From Trichopria drosophilae (lineage: Eukaryota > Arthropoda > Insecta > Hymenoptera > Diapriidae): DNA of 64,000 nt. Of the stretch, positions 33,851 to 45,651 are shown piece after piece. The first letter of the stretch is position 1. Every line of letters starts with the position of its first letter. The notes under the pieces were generated by a model. The model made no database searches and was not told where the DNA came from. It was given only the letters and a program-made list of their open reading frames with translations. Location of the stretch: NCBI GenBank assembly GCA_030407085.1, contig CM059582.1:66587501-66651500 (forward strand), given 5' to 3'. The position numbers were made by a program, and so were the translations under genes.

Positions 33851-34345
33851 AGTCTTTTCACAAATTTATTATGGCCTCACATGTCACTTGTCGTCACTAT
33901 TGGAACTATTTCTTCTTGTGAATATTGAAGTAGTCGACTACGTTGTCCGGGCACTCTCTGCAGATTCATTCTCTCCCTGGTTGTTCTTGATCTGCTTCCA
34001 GGGTGCTGAAAAGATAAAGCACCCACCAAGAATCACATTCTTTTTAAACTTATATTGAAATAACTAATTGAGGAACTAACCTGGCTGTAACTTGGTGAAG
34101 CCGTCTTCTGGCACAATTCCTGAATGCCAAACGCTCAGATGGTTCCTGCAGCTATTCAACGCTGAAGCAGCCAGATGTGCTGGTCTCTCAGGTTCTTAAA
34201 CAAAAACATAACCCCAAATCACTAAATTCCTATATCAAACATGAATCAAATGTGGATATATTTGCATACTTATATGCGTATATCCATTAACGTTTTTTTC
34301 TTTGTTTTTAAATTTTATTGCTTTTTCACTACTTTATGTAGCATT
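33851..34345. repeat. outer inverted arm, right
   Basis: Inverted copy of 21935-22440, ending CACTACTTTATGTAG. Differences from the left arm are scattered substitutions and a few small indels. Confidence 0.85.
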
Positions 34346-34829
34346 TTTATTGTTTTTTTATTTCAATTTTTTAAGATTAGGGATAGGGGCTGTCTCGCCC
34401 GCTTATGCTTAATAAATAAATAAATAAAAAATGCCTGGAAAATATATTTAATTCAGAACTAACCTGATAAGCATGTCGACGATAATGGGGTTGGCGGAGA
34501 TCGTCCCCTGGGATGAATTGGAGCATTGTTATTGTCCCAGGTGAAGTCAGCGTAATCATGAGGGAGAGAGAGAGAGAGAGAGAGACCGGTAGGAAGGAAA
34601 ATAGTAATAGCTCGAGTACCCCCGAGATTAGGCTTACTATTTTCCTTCCTGTCTCAGAAATCAAACAGTTGAAAGTCTGTATACCCTATACATATTATAC
34701 ACATCAGTGGTGACATATAGAAAGAAAATACGGATGACTGTGTGTGTTACTATATGTGTCACGCATCGTATCGCTAGGGGGTATAGTTTGTAGTGCATTC
34801 AGTAAATCACTGACGCGCTGTTGCCATTT
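34346..34829. other. short non-LTR tail fragment and GA tract
   Basis: A fragment with GGGGCTGTCTCGCCC followed by TAATAAATAAATAAATAAA at about 34384-34429 looks like the 3' end of an I/jockey-type retrotransposon on the plus strand. A (GA)n tract occupies 34562-34584. The rest, up to the Gypsy-A protease, has no recognised content. Confidence 0.45.
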
Positions 34830-35235
34830 TCTCAAGTAGACGTAAATTGCTTGGACAGATATTCTGAACGTGGGTGTACTATGATTGATTCTATGTCAAA
34901 GTAGATTTTATTATCTCCCCATTGGATGTAATCAATTTCGTAGCTAATATTTGTCCTGTTATCGCAAAAGAATTCTGACCCGAGTATGCCTGCTGAATCT
35001 ATTGGAAAGTCGCCGACTAGTAAGCGGATTTCTTTAATTACGTCTTCTGAGTTTATTGTTATAGTTGGTTCGTCATTTTTATTTAATTTGATAGTTTTTA
35101 GTTCTCGTTTTCTGACGTTTGCATTATATTGACTTGGCGCTTGTGTGGAGTCTCCTGGTGCGCGCCAGTATTGGGGAGACTCTTGGCGTTTCCCGAAAAT
35201 TGAAGATTTGATGGTCTAGTGTTGTTAATTAAATT
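34830..35235 (-). pseudogene. Gypsy-A protease fragment
   Basis: Minus-strand translation gives NVRKRELKTIKLNKNDEPTI, then DFPIDSAGILGSEFFCDNRT (the ILGxxFL block of retroviral aspartic protease) and DYIQWGDNKIYFDIES. The DTG active-site segment itself is not clear. It cleaves Gag-Pol in intact elements. It lies directly downstream of gag, and RT should follow but is 13 kb away because of the foldback insertion. Confidence 0.65.
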
Positions 35236-36480
35236 TTGATTTCTCAACTGCCGACATTCTTCTACCCAATGACCTACGTTATTGCAGTATTTGCATAAGG
35301 GTTTACGTTGCGAGATGTTTTGCCTGTTGTTTTGCCTAGGCGTATTAAAGTTCGTTCTTTGTGGAAAATATTGATAGTTTGTTTGGGATTCATAATTATT
35401 TTGTGGGACTATATTTGAGTAGTTTCCTGGGTAATTTTTATTTTGAAAATTTTGTCTAGTATTATTTTGGTAATTCGGTATTTGTTAACTTCTTTGTTGA
35501 AAATTTGAATAATTACGTTGGAAATTTCGGTAGTTTCGTGGTCGGAAATTTTGGTTGTTTCGAGGTCGGAAATTTTCGTTATTTCGAGGTTGGAAATTTT
35601 GATTGTTTCGTGGTTGGAAATTTCGATTGTTTCGTGGTTGGAAATTTTGATTGTTTCGTGGTTGGAAATTTTGATAATTAGTTTCTGGTGTACTAGTATC
35701 AGGCTTATTATTTCTAAAACGACATATGTCGGCGGTATGTACTGTTTTTTTGCTTTTTGTACTGCTGGAGATAAATTTTGGAATAACTCATTAGTTAATC
35801 TAATTTCTATTTCGGGTTTTAGACCATTTAAAAAGGTTTCTAATACTTCTTTCTCTGTTCTGATTTTTTCTTCGTTAGTTACGTCACTATCTGCATTTAA
35901 TGTCTCCTGCTTCCCGAACACGGTTAGCGTAAACGACCTCATTTTCAAAATCATGTTGGTACATTCCTATTAATTCTTGCCGGATTTCGATAATAGAGTT
36001 TGCTGGAGCGTATATTTCGCGTAGGATTTTTAATAAGGATTTTATAGTGTCAAATGTGCCATTTTTCACTGTGCGCCGAGCTTCACCCTACGAGTCTACT
36101 TTTTATCAATTTTACTAAGTCGCTTTCGGATTCTGGGGGGAGCATTTTTTTAGCTTCTTCACATCCATCTACGAATAGATGGAATGTTTTTGGGTCTCCG
36201 TCAAATTTCGGTACACTCTCTATTGCGTGTTTCAATGTTAACCTATCTCGTATGTTATCCATGGTATTGGTTGTATTGGGAATTGTCGTTTCTTGATGTT
36301 GTTTTGGATTTTTATTTAGTTCGGACGTGTCAAACGAAAAGAGAGATTCTGTTGATTGATTGAATCGATCATGTTTTGTAAAAGGATCGATCAAACTATC
36401 TGAAGTTAAATTTGCGTCGAAGAAAAAGGCAGAATCTTGTATGGTGCTGTTACAATTATCGTCGGAAGGACTGTTTATAG
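35236..36480 (-). pseudogene. gag: Gypsy-A gag, capsid and nucleocapsid
   Basis: Upstream frame (36394-36083): LKHAIESVPKFDGDPKTFHLFVDGCEEA, the usual start of insect Gypsy capsid. Next frames (36069-35409): NSIIEIRQELIGMYQHDFENEV and ETFLNGLKPEIEIRLTNE. Nucleocapsid: at about 35510-35685 a 24-bp repeat codes for NFQPRNNQ octapeptides (about seven), followed near 35300-35245 by the zinc knuckle CKYCNNVGHWVEEC. Gag forms the particle and binds RNA. Frameshifts break it, and its N-terminal codons are at 46032-46152 beyond Gypsy-B. Confidence 0.8.
36477..36480. other. target duplication of Gypsy-B, left (ATAG)
   Basis: ATAG directly left of the LTR edge; the second copy is 46028-46031. The gag frame of Gypsy-A is open on both sides. 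Confidence 0.8.
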
Positions 36481-37334
36481 TATAACCTCGCCCTGAAAAG
36501 GACGAGGCAGATTTTTGCCAACTTCACCGTGAATATAAAAAAAGGGGGGGGGGACGGGTTCTAATCTCGCGATGGCGGAACTTCTTTGGAGATGACCGGG
36601 GTCCTGAATTTACTCGCGGACACACTATAGTCACTTAGTGGAAAAAGAGTACTTACAGGCGATGATCTTGGAGCAGGGACCTCGGTCGATCGTGGCGACG
36701 ATGGACGGCTGCTCGGGACGGCTCGCTTCCTAGGGTCCTCGGTCTCATCCGTCTTCGGGGCGATGGCTCAGTCACCAATCCTCTCTGTGGTGAGTGACGG
36801 TGACGACGTCCTGGGCACTCGTGAGGCTGGATGGCGCGGGTTGTGCTCTTTGACGCTCAAAGACTTCGTAATCGCGGGTATATTCCTCGTATAGGCTTCT
36901 CGATCGAGAGACTGCTCGAGACTAACTGACTACTCCTGCTATTTTTCTCCGCGGCGGTACGCCGTCGAACCGGAGCGTGCGTCGGGGCGATGACGAGCAC
37001 CGTCCTCGGGGTCTTCATGGTGGGAGGGGACGACACGGAGCGCTGAAAAGTGCTTCGTGCGTCCCCGACTCGTCTCGGGCTAGCTGTCGGCGCTGTGGGA
37101 GAGAGCGATAGGGACAGATAGAGAGAAGTCGCCGGCGGTGGCCGAGGCCCGTTCCTCGGGAACCTTCGAGGCGCACTGCGGCACGACCAGTGGGGGAGAA
37201 CGAGTGGAGGCGCGCGCCGGTAAAAACCCGTTCCTCCTCCGGGAGGGGCGGAACTTCCTGGCGGGGTTACATCCGGCCTCAAGAGATGGCGCGGGGTTCG
37301 GCCAGCGTGCCGATCTGTGACGGGTTTCGTCACA
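36481..37334 (-). repeat. Gypsy-B 3' LTR, 854 bp
   Basis: On the minus strand it starts TGTGACGAAACCCGTCACAG and ends GGCGAGGTTATA. It carries ~450 bp (about 36800-37250) that the 5' LTR lacks, and a run of nine G at 36545. Otherwise the two LTRs differ by scattered substitutions, so the insertion is not very recent. Confidence 0.9.
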
Positions 37335-37391
37335 AACCCCCGGGCCTGACTCCAGTACCCCTTGGGTACTGTATGTCAAATGTCGACGTTG

Positions 37392-37864
37392 GAGTCGTTT
37401 AACGAGTGCGAGGTGCCGTGGCGGCTACTCCACGCATTATTCTCCGTATCTTTCTTAAGACCGAATAGGCACATGAAATCCATCCCCAACACGCATGCAT
37501 AGTGGATGGGAGCAACTCTTATCTCGAAATTTCGCGTATGGCTATCGACTGTCATCGCGAGGGTAACGACACCATCTAATTGGACTAGCGCGCCGTTGGC
37601 AACTCTTACTTGTTCTTCACTTCACCTCAGGAAGGGCGAAACTACCTCATGACACGCGAGGCCTAAATACGAACGCGAAGCCCCGTTATCAACAAGTGCC
37701 CTAATAATCTTCCCATTCAAAGCTACGCGAAAGTGGGGGCGAGGGTCCGAATCTAATGTCCATTGATTGGCTTCACAAGAGTCTGTGGACTCGAACTCGA
37801 TATTGAGCCCACTGTGCTTAGGTGTTGCAGAAGCGCTCCTTCTATTCTCAATTTTTGCTATCAT
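37392..37864 (-). pseudogene. Gypsy-B aspartic protease
   Basis: The frame contains PHFRVALNGKIIRALVDNGASRSYLG and, after an in-frame break near 37622, LVQLDGVVTLAM and ACVLGMDFMCLFGL. These are the active-site loop and the second (ILG-type) block of a retroviral protease. The catalytic triad reads D-N-G instead of D-T/S-G, which should impair it. The frame runs to a stop just before the polypurine tract, so there is no downstream pol. Confidence 0.8.
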
Positions 37865-37984
37865 ACGATTTGACGCAGGGATGGTCGCGGATGGGGTTGT
37901 TAGGGGGGTCTAGGGGTTTCCCTCCCCCCCCCCCCCCCTTAACAGTTTCCCGACCGTTTACGCGCGCAAACGGGACAATTATTC

Positions 37985-38268
37985 GCATCACGGCCTGGAT
38001 AGGCACAGACCCGACAAAAATGACCTAAGGGGTGGGGGCACTATTGGTATATGTGACCCGTCTGCTTACAGTCATAACACCGGACGGGGTTCCGATTCGG
38101 CGGCGACCTAGTCTCGGAAGGTGGGCGCTCTCTCGGCGCCTCATCCAGGAGGCGAGGTACTCTTGACAGCCGCAGGTTGGTAGTGGTTGCCACTTGTGGT
38201 TGGCGCTGCTGCTACGACGGTACCGAGCAGGTGGGGTTACGACCTCTGTTCCGCTCTACGCGGGCTAC
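37985..38268 (-). pseudogene. Gypsy-B nucleocapsid zinc knuckle
   Basis: Minus-strand translation shows CYDCKQTGHIYQ, a stop codon and CPHP, a CCHC knuckle broken by a stop, then CRVCAYPGRDANNC, a second knuckle whose histidine is arginine. A run of 15 C at 37925-37939 (shared with a poly-G on the other strand) is likely a slippage site. The frame is cut at 38268 by the Transib-like element. Confidence 0.65.
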
Positions 38269-38519
38269 CGGCGCACAGTGGGGCCAAGTGGGATTCGCGC
38301 ATTAAAGTTAAGACACAGGCTTCAATTTTCCATGAAAATTAATGATTTTTTTTTTTAATCTTCGTAAGAAAATTTAGAACAAACATAAGGAAGTCGTTTT
38401 CAAAAAAAAATGTTCGTATCGTATATATATATAGCAATAAAAGTAGACATAAGCGTATAAGCGGCGTATTGTTAAACGCAAATACATTTTTGCAACGATC
38501 GATTGCTCATGAAATTTAG

Positions 38520-39070
38520 TATGAACAAGTTCTCGAGGTCGCTAATTAAGAATTCAGTATCCAATTCCCAAAATTCGAAATGGCGGATACAATATGGCCG
38601 ATCGAAATTATAAAAAGTTAATTTTGGCTTATTTTTGGTATATAGGGGTTTTTTAGGTCGCTGATTACGAATTTGCTGCCAACTTGTTAAAATTCAAAAT
38701 GGCGGATCCAATATGGCCGATGAAAATTTTAAAAAAAGTTAATTGTATCTTATATTTAGTATAGAGGGATTTCTTAGGCCACTGATTACGAGTGTGCTGC
38801 TAAATTTTCAAAACTAGAAATGTCGGATCCAATATGGCCGACCAAAATTTTAAAAAGTTGTTAATTTTATCTGATCTTTGTTATGCACGGGTTTATTAAA
38901 CTGCTGATTACGAATTTGATATCTAATTTTCAAAATTGAAAATGGCGAATGCAATATGGCCGATCAAAAATTAGAAAAATAGCAATTTTATCTGCATTTG
39001 GCATCTAAGAGTTTTTGAAGTAGCTGATTGTGAATCCGCTATCAACATGGCAAAACTAAAAGTTCACAGA
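38520..39070. repeat. ~120-bp repeats in left arm
   Basis: About five units, each with a TCGCTGATTACGAATTTG-type block followed ~35 bp on by AATGGCGGATCCAATATGGC. Units differ by 15-25 percent. The inverted set lies at 40850-41400. Confidence 0.85.
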
Positions 39071-39189
39071 GTCAATTTTGTAGTAAAAAATGTCAAAAAA
39101 ATTATTATTTTTAGAAACTTCTTTTTTGGGTTACCTGATCTGAAATATTTGAAATAATCCATTTTTTTATGGAAATAGATTAATGTCGA

Positions 39190-40720
39190 TATCAGTCGTT
39201 TATGATTATGAAATAATTAAATGCTTTATGATTGAAAACATTTCTTGACAACTGCTCAAAGTCAACTCTGGGGATACGAATGAAGACGTAGCATATGAAG
39301 TAGGTATCTGTTTTTATTAGGAATTCTAATATTGGCCATGGTATTCCTAGTAATGTTAGAAATGCAGAGAATAAAAATCCGCAACGAAATCGATAACGAA
39401 CTATTCTTAACAGACATTAACATTCGATAAAACCTGCCTGAGTCACTAGTATCTGGCTGTAACTGAAAGGGATAAACTATAAACTATAATGCAATTGCCT
39501 ATTTTTATTTAAATCTTAACCCTTTGAAGGGTGAGCAGACATATAGGTCCACCTTGTTCCTATGTGATTTTTTATGTTTTTCTCGTGAAAAATTAGCAAT
39601 AATATCAGGATTTCATGTAATTTATCATCCTAGTATATTAATAAATATCAAATCATTTCCATTTTTTGCAATTTGAATATTAATTTATTTTTAATAACAA
39701 AAAAAGTTCAAAAATTTGGAAAAATTTTGAAATAATTTGGCTATGAATAATCGTAAAATAATAAAAATCAAAATCCCTGTATCTACAGATTTTTGGGGCT
39801 CGTTAAATTTGAATCTGATGTTACTTTTTAAATATTCGAAATGGCGGATCCAATAATGCAGAAATAGTACCTTACGCAATAAGTGCGCAAAATGGGTGAT
39901 TTCAGCGCGAATGGCCTATTTTGCGCAGTAATTGCGTATACTATTTTTCCTAACGAGTGCGAAAAAAAAATTTGAATGGGCAGTTTTGCGCACTCATTTG
40001 CGTGCGCAAAAACGCATTTTCCGCACGGAGTTAGGAAAAAATGTTTAAATTCTCGCAAATTTCACGAAAATCATTATTCTGGGGGTTTTGGGTGTTGCTG
40101 AATACGAATCTGATATCAATTTTTAAAAATTCAAAAAGAGTTCTACAACTTTTCATTGTGAAAGTTTTTGATCCGATGACAAATGGGAGAATTACAGGTA
40201 GTCTGTTTTTTCCAAAAATAAAAAAATTTCAAAAATTTCTAAAAATGAAATTTTTTTCTGGAGTTCCTTTTGCCCCCCAAAGAGTTCTACAACTTTTCAT
40301 TATGAAAGTTTTTGATATGGTGACAAATGGGAGAGTTACGGGTCTTTAAATTTTGTAACTTGTGAAGTCGGCCCCCCGATATTACCAAATGCAATTTTTT
40401 TTGTAAAATCAACAGAACTATCTTCAAAATGTATAAAGAACTTCAGAACTATGTGGGGCGCATATAAAACTGTTGTTATTTATTTTTTACTTATGTGGGG
40501 GGCCAACTTCACACCGATCCGAAATTAACTATATTATTGTTTATATTAATTTATAATTAAGGGGGCACCATCATACATGTTGTCCGCTAGTAAATTATCA
40601 TCTCTGAGGGTTGTCTAAAACTCATAAGTTTGTGCCCAATAATTTCTAGTTTTGAAAAATATATATCAGAAAGTTAAAGGTTCCTGAGATTTGCTCATAT
40701 ATATATATATATATATATAT
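39190..40720. other. spacer of the Transib-like foldback
   Basis: AT-rich, no gene. It has single copies of the arm motif near 39790-39860 and 40070-40110, a duplicated GTTCTACAACTTTTCATTNTG block (40140 and 40284), a TGCGCAAAA-rich stretch near 39880-40020, and an (AT)n tract at 40701-40720. Confidence 0.7.
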
Positions 40721-41537
40721 CTACATTAATCTATTTCCATAAAAAAATTGATTATTTCAAATATTTCAAATCAGGTAACCCAAAAAAAAAGTTTCTAAAA
40801 ATAATAATATTTTTGACATTTTTTTACTACAAAATTGACTCTGTAAACTTTTAGTTTTGCCATGTTGATAGCGGATTCACAATCAGCTACTTCAAAAACT
40901 CTTAGATGCCAAATACAGATAAAATTGCTATTTTTCTAATTTTTGATCGGCCATATTGGTTTCGCCATTTTCAATTTTGAAAATTAGATATCAATTTCGT
41001 AATCAGCAATTTAATAAACCCGTGCATAACAAAGATCAGATAAAATTAACAACTTTTTAAAATTTTGGTCGGCCATATTGGATCCGACATTTAGAGTTTT
41101 GAAAATTTAGCAGCACACTCATAATCAGTGGCCTAAGAAACCCCTCTATACTAAATATAAGATAAAATTAACTTTTTTAAAAATTTTCATCGGCCATATT
41201 GGATGCACCATTTTGAATTTTGACAAGTTGGTAGCAAATTCGTAATCAGCGACCTAAAAAACCCCTATATGCCAAAAATAAGGCAAAATTAACTTTTTAT
41301 AATTTCGATCGGCCATATTGTATCCGCCATTTTTAATTTTGGGAATTGGATACTGAATTCTTAATTAGCGACCTCGAGAACTTGTTCATACTAAATTGCA
41401 TGAGAAATCGATCGCTGCAAAAATTTATTTGCGTTTAACAATACGCCGCTTATACGCTTATGTCTACTTTTATTACTATATATATACGATACGAACTTTT
41501 TTTTTAAACAACTTCCTTACGTTTGTTCTAAATTTTC

Positions 41538-42530
41538 TTACGAAGATTTAAACAAAAAATCTTTATGGAAAATTGAAGCCTGTAGCTTAACTTTAATGCG
41601 CGAATCCCACTTGGCCCCACTGTGCGGCGCAGCCTCCTCTTCCTCGTAGGGGGCTGGCGACAGAGGGGGTGGGGTTACGACGCTGACTTTGGCCGGCTTC
41701 ACCGCGGGCGTCGCGAGGGCCAGCTTTTCCTTGCCTCGCCTCGTCTTTGGCGTATATGCGAAGGCGGGTAAGGCGGACTGATTAGCCGCTGGAGGGGGGC
41801 GGTAGACCCTCTCTTGATTTGCGGCCCCCTCCAACTGTCGACCGATTCGCAGTAAGTCCGCAAAATCGAGAACGGCGTCTCGCTCGATTTTTCTTGCTAG
41901 ACCCGGACGCAAGTTTTAGACCGCAATGTCCCGCTGCTCTTCTTGAGAAGGGGGGAAAGCAAGCAGGTTGAAAAGTCTCCGTAGGGCCACTAAATACTCG
42001 CGGATGGGATCTTCAGGTCCCTGTGTGCGTAAGGTGATTTCCCTCTGGATACTGGCTTCTAGATGGGGTTGACCGAACGCGTCGCGAAAGTAACGTACAA
42101 AGCCGGGATACGTATGCCAGCTTGACTTCTCAACCCGGTACCAGTTGAGGGCTGATCCCTTGAACGCTTCAGGTAGGGCGCGTAGGAGGTCATCTTCCGT
42201 CAGATCCCGACTCGTGACATATTCCCCCAGTTTGACGAGGAACTCCTCCGCGTCCTCCCCTTCCTCGACGGAGTAATGGGGTCCGTGTGTCCTCCCATAT
42301 TCAATGGCAGTCCTCTGCCATCGGACACCGGACATCGAAAGACTGGGGTTTAATGACCCTCCAGCGGTGGACGCGTTACCGTTAGGGCGATGCGACGTTT
42401 GGGGTTGACCGAGCCGCGTACTGTTGTAGGGGGGTTGAAGCGGGGACATACTATAAGTCAGGTCCGCTGGAAAGTGGACATGGGACGTGTGCGCGTTCGG
42501 ACGACGGGGGGGGGGGCGTTGTCCCGCCAT
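41538..42530 (-). pseudogene. gag: Gypsy-B gag, capsid region
   Basis: Frame 42530-41916 has VEEGEDAEEFLVKLGEYVTSRDL, LLRALPEAFKGSALNWYRVE, FVRYFRDAFGQP and DPIREYLVALRRLFNLL, the retrotransposon Gag capsid fold (ALNWY and FxxxF.x blocks). After a stop near 41913 it resumes to about 41630 with ADLLRIGRQLEGAANQERVYRPPP and a proline-rich linker. The end of that frame reads into the foldback terminus. This is the particle-forming protein. Confidence 0.8.
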
Positions 42531-43437
42531 TACCGGGCGGGGGGGGGGGGGGGGGGTCCACCGGTCGCAGGTAGAAATCGTCCCGATTTTGGGTGTCGAT
42601 CTCCCCTGACCATTGGGGATGGGGTGTTTCCCGTACTCCGTGGTTCACGGTGTCATTCCGAAATGATTCGGGAGCCGAAAGTGTAGGGTGATTACCCCTC
42701 TTTAGCGTGCTGGGCGGATTATGGCAGATGCTGGCCGGTACCTCCCGTCGAAGCACATTTTCTGGTCGTGCGTCACGAGGGGGGGGGGGGGGCATTGACC
42801 CCTCATTGGACCGATCGACCTGGTAGGTGGTCGCATCTGCCACTGAGAATCGGAAGCTCACCTCCCCAAACAAGATCGGGTCCCGATAATGGGCGCGCGA
42901 TTGATCGGACGGAAGACCGTAGTTATGCAACTCCGCGGTTCCGAACCGAGTTGACCGCTGGGGTTCGATGGGATCAAGATGTGTAGTCTGCCGGGGACCA
43001 CTTAACATATACCCATAAACGGGGCAACTCACCGCTTCGGACAACGTATATGGGGGGTTGTCGCCTCGTCCATCTGCTTGTCGATCCCACTCGACCGGGG
43101 TGTCCGGGAACCGCTGTAAGATCGTATATCTTATGAGCCGATTACGGACCACCTCTATCGGCCCGGATATCAATAGTTCGGCTCTGTCGTACCGGCCGAT
43201 AAGGTCGCGTAAATCGACTACCCGGTCGATTTCTGCCCGAATTGCTGAAATTTGCTCCGGACTGGCTACTCGTCGCTCCGCCGCACGAGAGGGCACGACG
43301 TGTATAGCGGTTGCCGTATACGACACGGGCGCGGTCGTGATGGGGATATATTCGGTTGCGGTGGTTGGCGTTACCACCGTTAACGTGGGTATTCCCATTA
43401 CCAGAGATGTAACGGGGGTATATTCGAAAGAATCCAT
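42451..43437 (-). pseudogene. Gypsy-B gag, N-terminal region
   Basis: Open 328-residue frame from an ATG at 43437. It is threonine/valine-rich at the start, then has a helix-rich part (EQISAIRAEIDRVVDLRDLIGRYDRAELL) and proline runs that come from poly-G tracts on the plus strand (42778-42793 and 42537-42556). The frame shifts relative to the capsid at the poly-G tracts, probably by slippage. Its position suggests the matrix part of gag; I recognise no specific domain. Confidence 0.55.
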
Positions 43438-45631
43438 TTTACCGAAATTAACACAACCAATACGAATGCAATTAGGAAAACCACGAAAGGGTAGGGGTAG
43501 ATATCAGAATCTAATCACTAAGTCCTACCGGAAATACTCAAATAATGAAGAGAGAGACGCTAAAAGATCGGGCGCTCCTCAAGGACGCGATGCAACTCCA
43601 GGTTCTACGTCGAGCTACCAGGGTCGTTGCTTGAGCGACCTGCTGTCTGGTGTAAAGCAAAATAATGCAAAACCCCCCAAAAAAACAAATTTCCCGGAAT
43701 TGCTTCGAACCGGATATCCGCAGTGTCCGACGCAAAGGCGGCGCGCTATCATGTTAATACCAAAAAAAATTCTGGTGTCTGCAAATCTAATGTTATTTAT
43801 CTAAATTCATTCCTTAAATAAACATAAAATCAAACACAGGGGAAATTCAAAATTAAGTCAGATCCAAAAACAAGTGAAATCGGAAACAAGGGAAATTCAA
43901 AAATAAATGAAATTCGAAAATAAAGGAAATCAAAAACAAGGGAATTTTAAAAATAAAGGGAAATTCAAAATTAACGGAAATTTCAAAATTAAGGCAAATT
44001 TTAAAATTAATGAATTTTAAAATTACGGGAATTTCAAAATTAAGGGGAATTTCAAAATTATGTGAAATGCAAAAATAAGGAAAATTCAAAAATAATGGAA
44101 ATTAATAAATAAGGGAAATTCAAAACTAACGGAAATTCAAAAGTACAACTTTAAATTCCGGGTATACATAAATAAGAGAAATTCAAAAATAATGGATATT
44201 AATAAATAAGGGAAATTCAAAACTAACGGATATTTAAAAGTACAACTTTAAATTCCGGGTAGCGGGTCTGGGTTATCCGTTATTTTCGGTAACGAACTGA
44301 CGGGTGTATTTTTGCTAACAAAAAACAGGTTTTCTTCCTTTAAGTATATCATACAGGGGCGCGACTCGCGACGGGGAATTGGAATTTTTATTTCCTCTTT
44401 AAACAAAATACATTCAAGTCGCTACACTGGTACTTGTTGGGGCAATACGTAAGAAAGATAACATTTCATACTTATTTTTATAATTGAATAATAATTAACA
44501 TATATCATGAGTACATATATTGCACATATATTTATATACACACATATATTGGCATAATACAATTTTACAACAACTCTTTGGTAACTCAAAAGCTTCGTTT
44601 TCAGGTTGGGGGGGGGGGGGAATCCTATAGCTTGAGATCGCGAAAGCCGTTATCTACCTTCAATTAAATTTCAAAAAAAAAATATAAAATGTTGTTTTTT
44701 CTGTACTATTATTTGCAAGGTGTTCCAAAATCCAAATGGAAAACAGATTCCGAAATAGCAAGTGAATTTTAATTCTTAAAAACCACGAGTTCGAAACAAA
44801 TCTAAAATTTTATCCAAACTTAAAAAAAGAAATTTGAAAGTTTAATTGTTGGAAATTGAATCTGGGAGATTAAACTGAAAATCAAAGAAAGGTTCGAAGG
44901 ACCAAGGTTTAAATTCAGGAAAAGGTTCAAAATTCGTTTTTATTTTGTATTTGAAAATTTCTTATTAAGTTTTCAAAACAACTAAACATTATTCTCAACA
45001 AAAAAAAAATTTTGAAAGTATCAATAAATTTTACGTTGATTTATCATTATTTGCACTTCCGGTACAACACAATTAAAATAACGATTAATTTTATCGAATA
45101 ATAGGAAAAAAAATAATATTTTTCAAAAATTTTTCTAACTCCTTAAAATTAACTCCTTAAAATTACGATTAATATTAATTACACATCATTATTCGATTTC
45201 GTGTAATTCCGAATATAACATTAATTAGGGTAACCGAAAATTTGTTTTTGAAATAGTAATTCGCGATTAAATCCAAGTTCGGTGACTTCTTTCAACTTAA
45301 ATTTTTTCTAATGGCTCGGGGACGGCAGGGCGGGTGTTTGTCAACACCTCGATTTTACCGGGCCAACTTATTTCCCGGCAACTGGTTTTCGTATTTAACA
45401 TAAATATGAAAAGTGCTCGAGCGTTGCAACGATTTAAATTTTTGATTTACCCGTTGCAACAACTTTTTACCGGCACTTAATTTTTTCCTTCTATTTCCAC
45501 ACTTCCGGGGGACGCGACACTAAAAGGGATCACTAAAATTAACTCCGCTTCACATTCCCGGCGAGTTCCGCCAAACTCGTAACGACACTTCCTTTTTCAC
45601 TTTTTATCAAAATCGAAAGTCTAAATAGATT
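43438..45631. other. Gypsy-B leader region, non-coding
   Basis: About 2.2 kb between PBS and gag. From 43840 to 44260 there is a degenerate purine-rich repeat of the form GGAAATTCAAAA(A/T)TAA, with a ~70-bp unit duplicated at about 44100-44170 and 44190-44260. No gene is seen. A run of 12 G is at 44609-44620. Confidence 0.6.
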
Positions 45632-45649
45632 TCCCCACCAGGGATGCCA
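45632..45649 (-). promoter_or_regulatory. Gypsy-B primer-binding site
   Basis: Two bases inside the 5' LTR on the minus strand: TGGCATCCCTGGTGGGGA, an 18-nt TGG-start sequence of the type complementary to tRNA 3' ends. The matching tRNA was not identified. Confidence 0.65.
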
Positions 45650-45651
45650 TT

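Larger units (their letters stand above)
21935..34345. mobile_element. ~12.4-kb foldback element with long inverted arms
   Basis: The sequence from 21935 to about 22440 recurs inverted at about 33850-34345, starting from CTACATAAAGTAG and including AAGCAATAAAATTT and GGTGGGTGCTTTATC. Inward of these, both arms carry the same 43/86-bp tandem repeats. The left array is ~5.2 kb and the right ~0.8 kb. The middle holds a transposase relic, a TTAA MITE, a three-exon gene and a solo LTR. It interrupts Gypsy-A between protease and RT. Architecture resembles FB/Galileo-type foldbacks; no matching transposase is present and I could not read a target duplication. Confidence 0.75.
38274..41624. mobile_element. 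3.35-kb Transib-like foldback, non-autonomous
   Basis: Inverted arms of ~900 bp (38274-39190 and 40720-41624). Each terminus reads CACAGTGGGGCCAAGTGGG from the outside, and CGGCG is duplicated on both sides (38269-38273 and 41625-41629). A CACWxTG-type terminus and a 5-bp GC-rich duplication are features of Transib transposons, the relatives of RAG1. No transposase is present. The arms are made of ~120-bp repeats with ATGGCGGATCCAATATGGCC. Confidence 0.75.

Noticed and set aside
21935..34345. Polinton/Maverick-type giant element
   Set aside because: No family B polymerase, ATPase, protease, capsid or retroviral-type integrase inside the arms.
37310..37334. GACGAAAC in the Gypsy-B LTR as a hammerhead
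   Set aside because: No CTGANGA core or stem II is present at the required distance.
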